Of a DNA stretch of 64,000 bases, positions 62,004 to 64,000 are shown piece by piece; within the stretch, counting starts at the first letter, position 1; each line of letters opens with the position of its first letter. The position numbers and the translations under genes are program-made. Origin of the DNA: Chitinophaga silvatica (GTDB taxonomy: Bacteria > Bacteroidota > Bacteroidia > Chitinophagales > Chitinophagaceae); contig NZ_QPMM01000007.1 in the NCBI RefSeq assembly GCF_003419895.1, positions 372,001 to 436,000 on the forward strand, given 5' to 3'. The notes below the pieces were generated by a model. It ran no database searches. It was not told the DNA's origin and was given only the letters and a program-made list of their open reading frames with translations.

Positions 62004-62471
62004 CTAATTAAATTTTCTCCTGTAATAGCTTCTTGCCCCCAATGAAACAGGGATTCCAAACACTACCATCAGTATTCCAATTCCAATTAAAATTGCCGGC
62101 AATGGTAATTTTTGAAGAGGCAATTTGGTAAGTGGCAATACCAGATATTGCATAGTGCTGTATACAACAATTGCATATAACATACCTGATACTATTGGTT
62201 GCTTCCTCAATACTTCCATCCTTTCATAGAGTAGAAAAAAGAGAATAGTAAAAGAATAGGCAATAATAAAGTGAAATAACAATCCTATCCAGGGCATTAC
62301 CGGATTGCCGTTAAATGCTTCCTGTCCGAATGCCGCACTGGCAATTGCCGTAAGCATAGTGCGAACGCTGGATTGTGGATGGTTGTTTAGAAATTGTATG
62401 GAAGCTGCAGTGATATCTAAAGTGCCGGCTATTAATCCTGTAATAGCTACAGCTCGGATGAAAGATGGCAT
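62004..62471 (-). CDS. Small inner-membrane protein (YagU-like suspected)
   Basis: A 155-residue protein with four hydrophobic helices: AVAITGLIAGTLDITAASIQFL, MPWIGLLFHFIIAYSFTILFFLL, PIVSGMLYAIVVYSTMQYLVLPL and PAILIGIGILMVVFGIPVSLGA, ending in a basic tail. The pattern is like DUF1440/YagU membrane proteins, but I am unsure. Part of its 3' end is duplicated at 61174-61268. Confidence 0.65.
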   Translation of the reverse strand: MPSFIRAVAITGLIAGTLDITAASIQFLNNHPQSSVRTMLTAIASAAFGQEAFNGNPVMPWIGLLFHFIIAYSFTILFFLLYERMEVLRKQPIVSGMLYAIVVYSTMQYLVLPLTKLPLQKLPLPAILIGIGILMVVFGIPVSLGARSYYRRKFN

Positions 62472-62653
62472 TGTTGTAGATTTTGGTTATTTCAATTTAC
62501 ATATTTTTAATAAGTATACATCCCTTTTCGCAGCCTGTTTTCTTTAAAAATTACCCCCTTTTATTATCTAATTATTAATAAATATTAAAATCTCCTTAAA
62601 TAATTTTCATAATAAATTTATAATCAATCAATTTAAAATTATAAAAATAAAAA

Positions 62654-62703
62654 TTTAAACAGTTGATTAAATAAACGATTGTTTAAATTAAACGTTTGTT
62701 TAA
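62654..62703. promoter_or_regulatory. Three tandem TetR-type operators
   Basis: TTTAAACAGTTGATTAAA (62654-62671, one mismatch), TAAAC-GATT-GTTTA (62672-62685) and TTAAAC-GTTT-GTTTAA (62688-62703) are palindromes of one type, TTAAAC-N4-GTTTAA, with centres 16-17 bp apart. They overlap the TetR promoter, so autorepression is likely. Confidence 0.6.
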
Positions 62704-62708
62704 CTTTG
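62678..62708 (+). promoter_or_regulatory. Promoter of TetR-TolC operon
   Basis: ATTG at 62678-62681, 19-nt spacer, TAACTTTG at 62701-62708 (exact TAnnTTTG), 24 bp before the TetR start. Confidence 0.6.
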
Positions 62709-62732
62709 GCCCGTCAAATCTAAAAGTGGAAC

Positions 62733-63365
62733 ATGGAAGAATATAGTGAAAAACAGCTCTCGATACTAACAGTAGCAGAGCGGCTATTTGCCGATCAGGG
62801 CTTTCATGGCACATCGGTGAGAGACATTGCGCAGGAAGCGGACGTAAATATTGCCATGATTTCCTACTATTTCGGTTCTAAGGATAAATTACTGGAATCG
62901 ATCTTTAAATACAGGATGAGGGCATCGCAAAGATTTATTCAGGACTTATTGGTAAATGATAGCCTGAAACCGCTGGATAAGATATATGCCATGATCGACA
63001 GGTTCCTGAACAAGATGCTGGGAGAACAGAATTTCCAATGCATCATGAGCCGCGAACAACTGAACAGTGAGCAAAGTCCGGTTAGGGATCTTATCTGGGA
63101 GTTGAAAAGAGAAATGCTGGGCTTAATGCAACCTATCGTTACTGATGCCCAGGAAGCAGGAATTTTTCATAAGGATGTTGATATAGTTATGCTTATGACT
63201 TCATTGTTTGGCACTATTCATCAAATCATCCCGGCTCAAAAGCTCTTGAGAAATGATCCCGAATTTCAAAATCTCACTGAGGAAGAGTTTAAGGAAAACC
63301 TCAAACAAAGAGTAAGCATACATTTAAAAAAATTGTTCAAAGCAATCCTAACACATGAATTTTAA
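62733..63365 (+). CDS. TetR/AcrR-family regulator
   Basis: A 210-residue regulator: N-terminal helix-turn-helix (ILTVAERLFADQGFHGTSVRDIAQEADVNIAMISYYFGSKDKLLESIF) and a helical ligand-binding domain. TetR repressors typically control the efflux genes beside them; here a TolC-type gene overlaps its last 11 bp, so the two form one operon that is probably autorepressed through the palindromes upstream. Confidence 0.93.
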   Translation: MEEYSEKQLSILTVAERLFADQGFHGTSVRDIAQEADVNIAMISYYFGSKDKLLESIFKYRMRASQRFIQDLLVNDSLKPLDKIYAMIDRFLNKMLGEQNFQCIMSREQLNSEQSPVRDLIWELKREMLGLMQPIVTDAQEAGIFHKDVDIVMLMTSLFGTIHQIIPAQKLLRNDPEFQNLTEEEFKENLKQRVSIHLKKLFKAILTHEF

Positions 63366-64000
63366 AAGCATATACGCACGATTATATGCGCTTGCATCGG
63401 GGATCATGCTGATTTTTTTCTTTCAATCAGCAGCTGCTCAACAGAGCGTTAAACCGCTTTCGTTAAATGAAGCCATATCGCTGAGTATACAAAACAGCAA
63501 ACAATTAAAAGTAAGCCATGCAAGGGTAGACCAGGCCAATGCATCTCTCAAAACAGCCAATGAACGCCAGTTGCCGGATGTATCTGTAACAGGTTCTTAC
63601 CTCCGCCTCGCCCAACCAAACATTGATCTGAAACTTAACACCGGTAGTGGTAACGGTTCAGGGGGTAACGAATCGCCGAAAGTAAACAGCGCTGCCTACG
63701 GTATGGCTAATGTGTCTGTTCCTGTTTTCGCCGGAATGATGATCCAAAGCGGTAAGGAATCTGCCCGTTATCTCGCTCAGGCGGCTAAACTGGACGTCGA
63801 AAACGATAAGGAAGAAATCATTCAGAACACTATCTCCGCATACAGCAATCTTTACAAAGCTAAAGCTGCTGTGAAACTGGTAGAGGAGAATATCAAACAA
63901 TCAGACGAACGCGTTAGAGAGTTTTCGAACAAGGAAAAGAATGGATTACTCGCTCGTAATGATCTCTTAAAAGCTGAATTGCAACAATCTAACTACCAGT
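63355..64000 (+). CDS. TolC-family outer-membrane efflux protein (truncated by window end)
   Basis: Open from ATG 63355 to the window edge, about 215 codons. Signal peptide (MLIFFFQSAAAQQ) then SLNEAISLSIQNSKQLKVSHARVDQANASLKTANERQLPDVSVTGSYLRL, VPVFAGMMIQSGKESARYLAQAAKLDVENDKEEIIQNTISAYSNLYKAKAAVKLVEENIKQSDERV: the paired helices of OEP/TolC channel proteins. It carries drugs or solutes across the outer membrane with an RND pump, whose genes are expected just downstream. It overlaps tetR by 11 bp. Confidence 0.92.
   Translation, partial: MNFKSIYARLYALASGIMLIFFFQSAAAQQSVKPLSLNEAISLSIQNSKQLKVSHARVDQANASLKTANERQLPDVSVTGSYLRLAQPNIDLKLNTGSGNGSGGNESPKVNSAAYGMANVSVPVFAGMMIQSGKESARYLAQAAKLDVENDKEEIIQNTISAYSNLYKAKAAVKLVEENIKQSDERVREFSNKEKNGLLARNDLLKAELQQSNYQ

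Overview
The window reads as chromosome of a Bacteroidota bacterium, most likely the family Chitinophagaceae. It carries two SusC/SusD outer-membrane pairs, a FecI/FecR sigma/anti-sigma pair, many secreted lipoproteins, moderate-to-low GC, and several promoters of the Bacteroidota type (TTG, about 19-21 nt, TAnnTTTG). I see no rRNA, canonical tRNA, CRISPR array, prophage or insertion sequence.

Layout. 1-10 kb: two VOC (glyoxalase-fold) genes, two GlxA-type AraC regulators, a GH2 glycosidase, a collagen-like lipoprotein, an MscS channel, a glycine-zipper lipoprotein, and DUF2945 and DinB-family proteins. A shared TTGTCGC motif links the VOC and GlxA loci. 10-22.3 kb: an amino-sugar utilisation operon read away from a DeoR regulator: SusC, SusD, GH20 hexosaminidase, GntP permease, RidA, PfkB kinase, M19 dipeptidase; clear palindromes lie in the divergent promoter region. 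22.5-34 kb: an orphan ABC ATPase, an SGNH hydrolase, a YhcH protein, then FecI/FecR, an STN-type SusC, SusD, an arylsulfotransferase-like lipoprotein and a secreted Gfo/Idh/MocA oxidoreductase. 34-39.3 kb: AraC, DUF4349, PA2169, an MBL hydrolase and XseA/XseB.

39.3-43.5 kb is the most unusual part. A 732-residue protein with a RING-like zinc site and a TerD-like domain is transcribed divergently from a WYL-domain regulator. Between them lie two tandem tRNA-like minihelices (acceptor-like stem plus canonical T-arm, no D or anticodon arm), three related hairpins, and two palindromes of the same sequence class, one covering a TTGACA-N17-TATATT promoter. I read this as a WYL-controlled, RNA-linked stress or defence module. 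A nested inverted-repeat element follows the WYL gene.

43.5-51 kb: an operon of planctomycete-type cytochrome c, DUF1501 and TIM-barrel proteins with an AraC regulator. 51-57 kb: DNA polymerase IV, an orphan CdiI-like immunity protein, an ankyrin protein, DUF4251, and a HAD hydrolase followed by about four decayed copies of its own 3' end. 57-61 kb: a DUF1080/PA14 protein and a sorbosone-dehydrogenase-like cytochrome c. 61-64 kb: a toxin-antitoxin pair flanked by a partial duplication of the neighbouring membrane gene, then a TetR regulator overlapping a TolC-type efflux gene cut by the window end.
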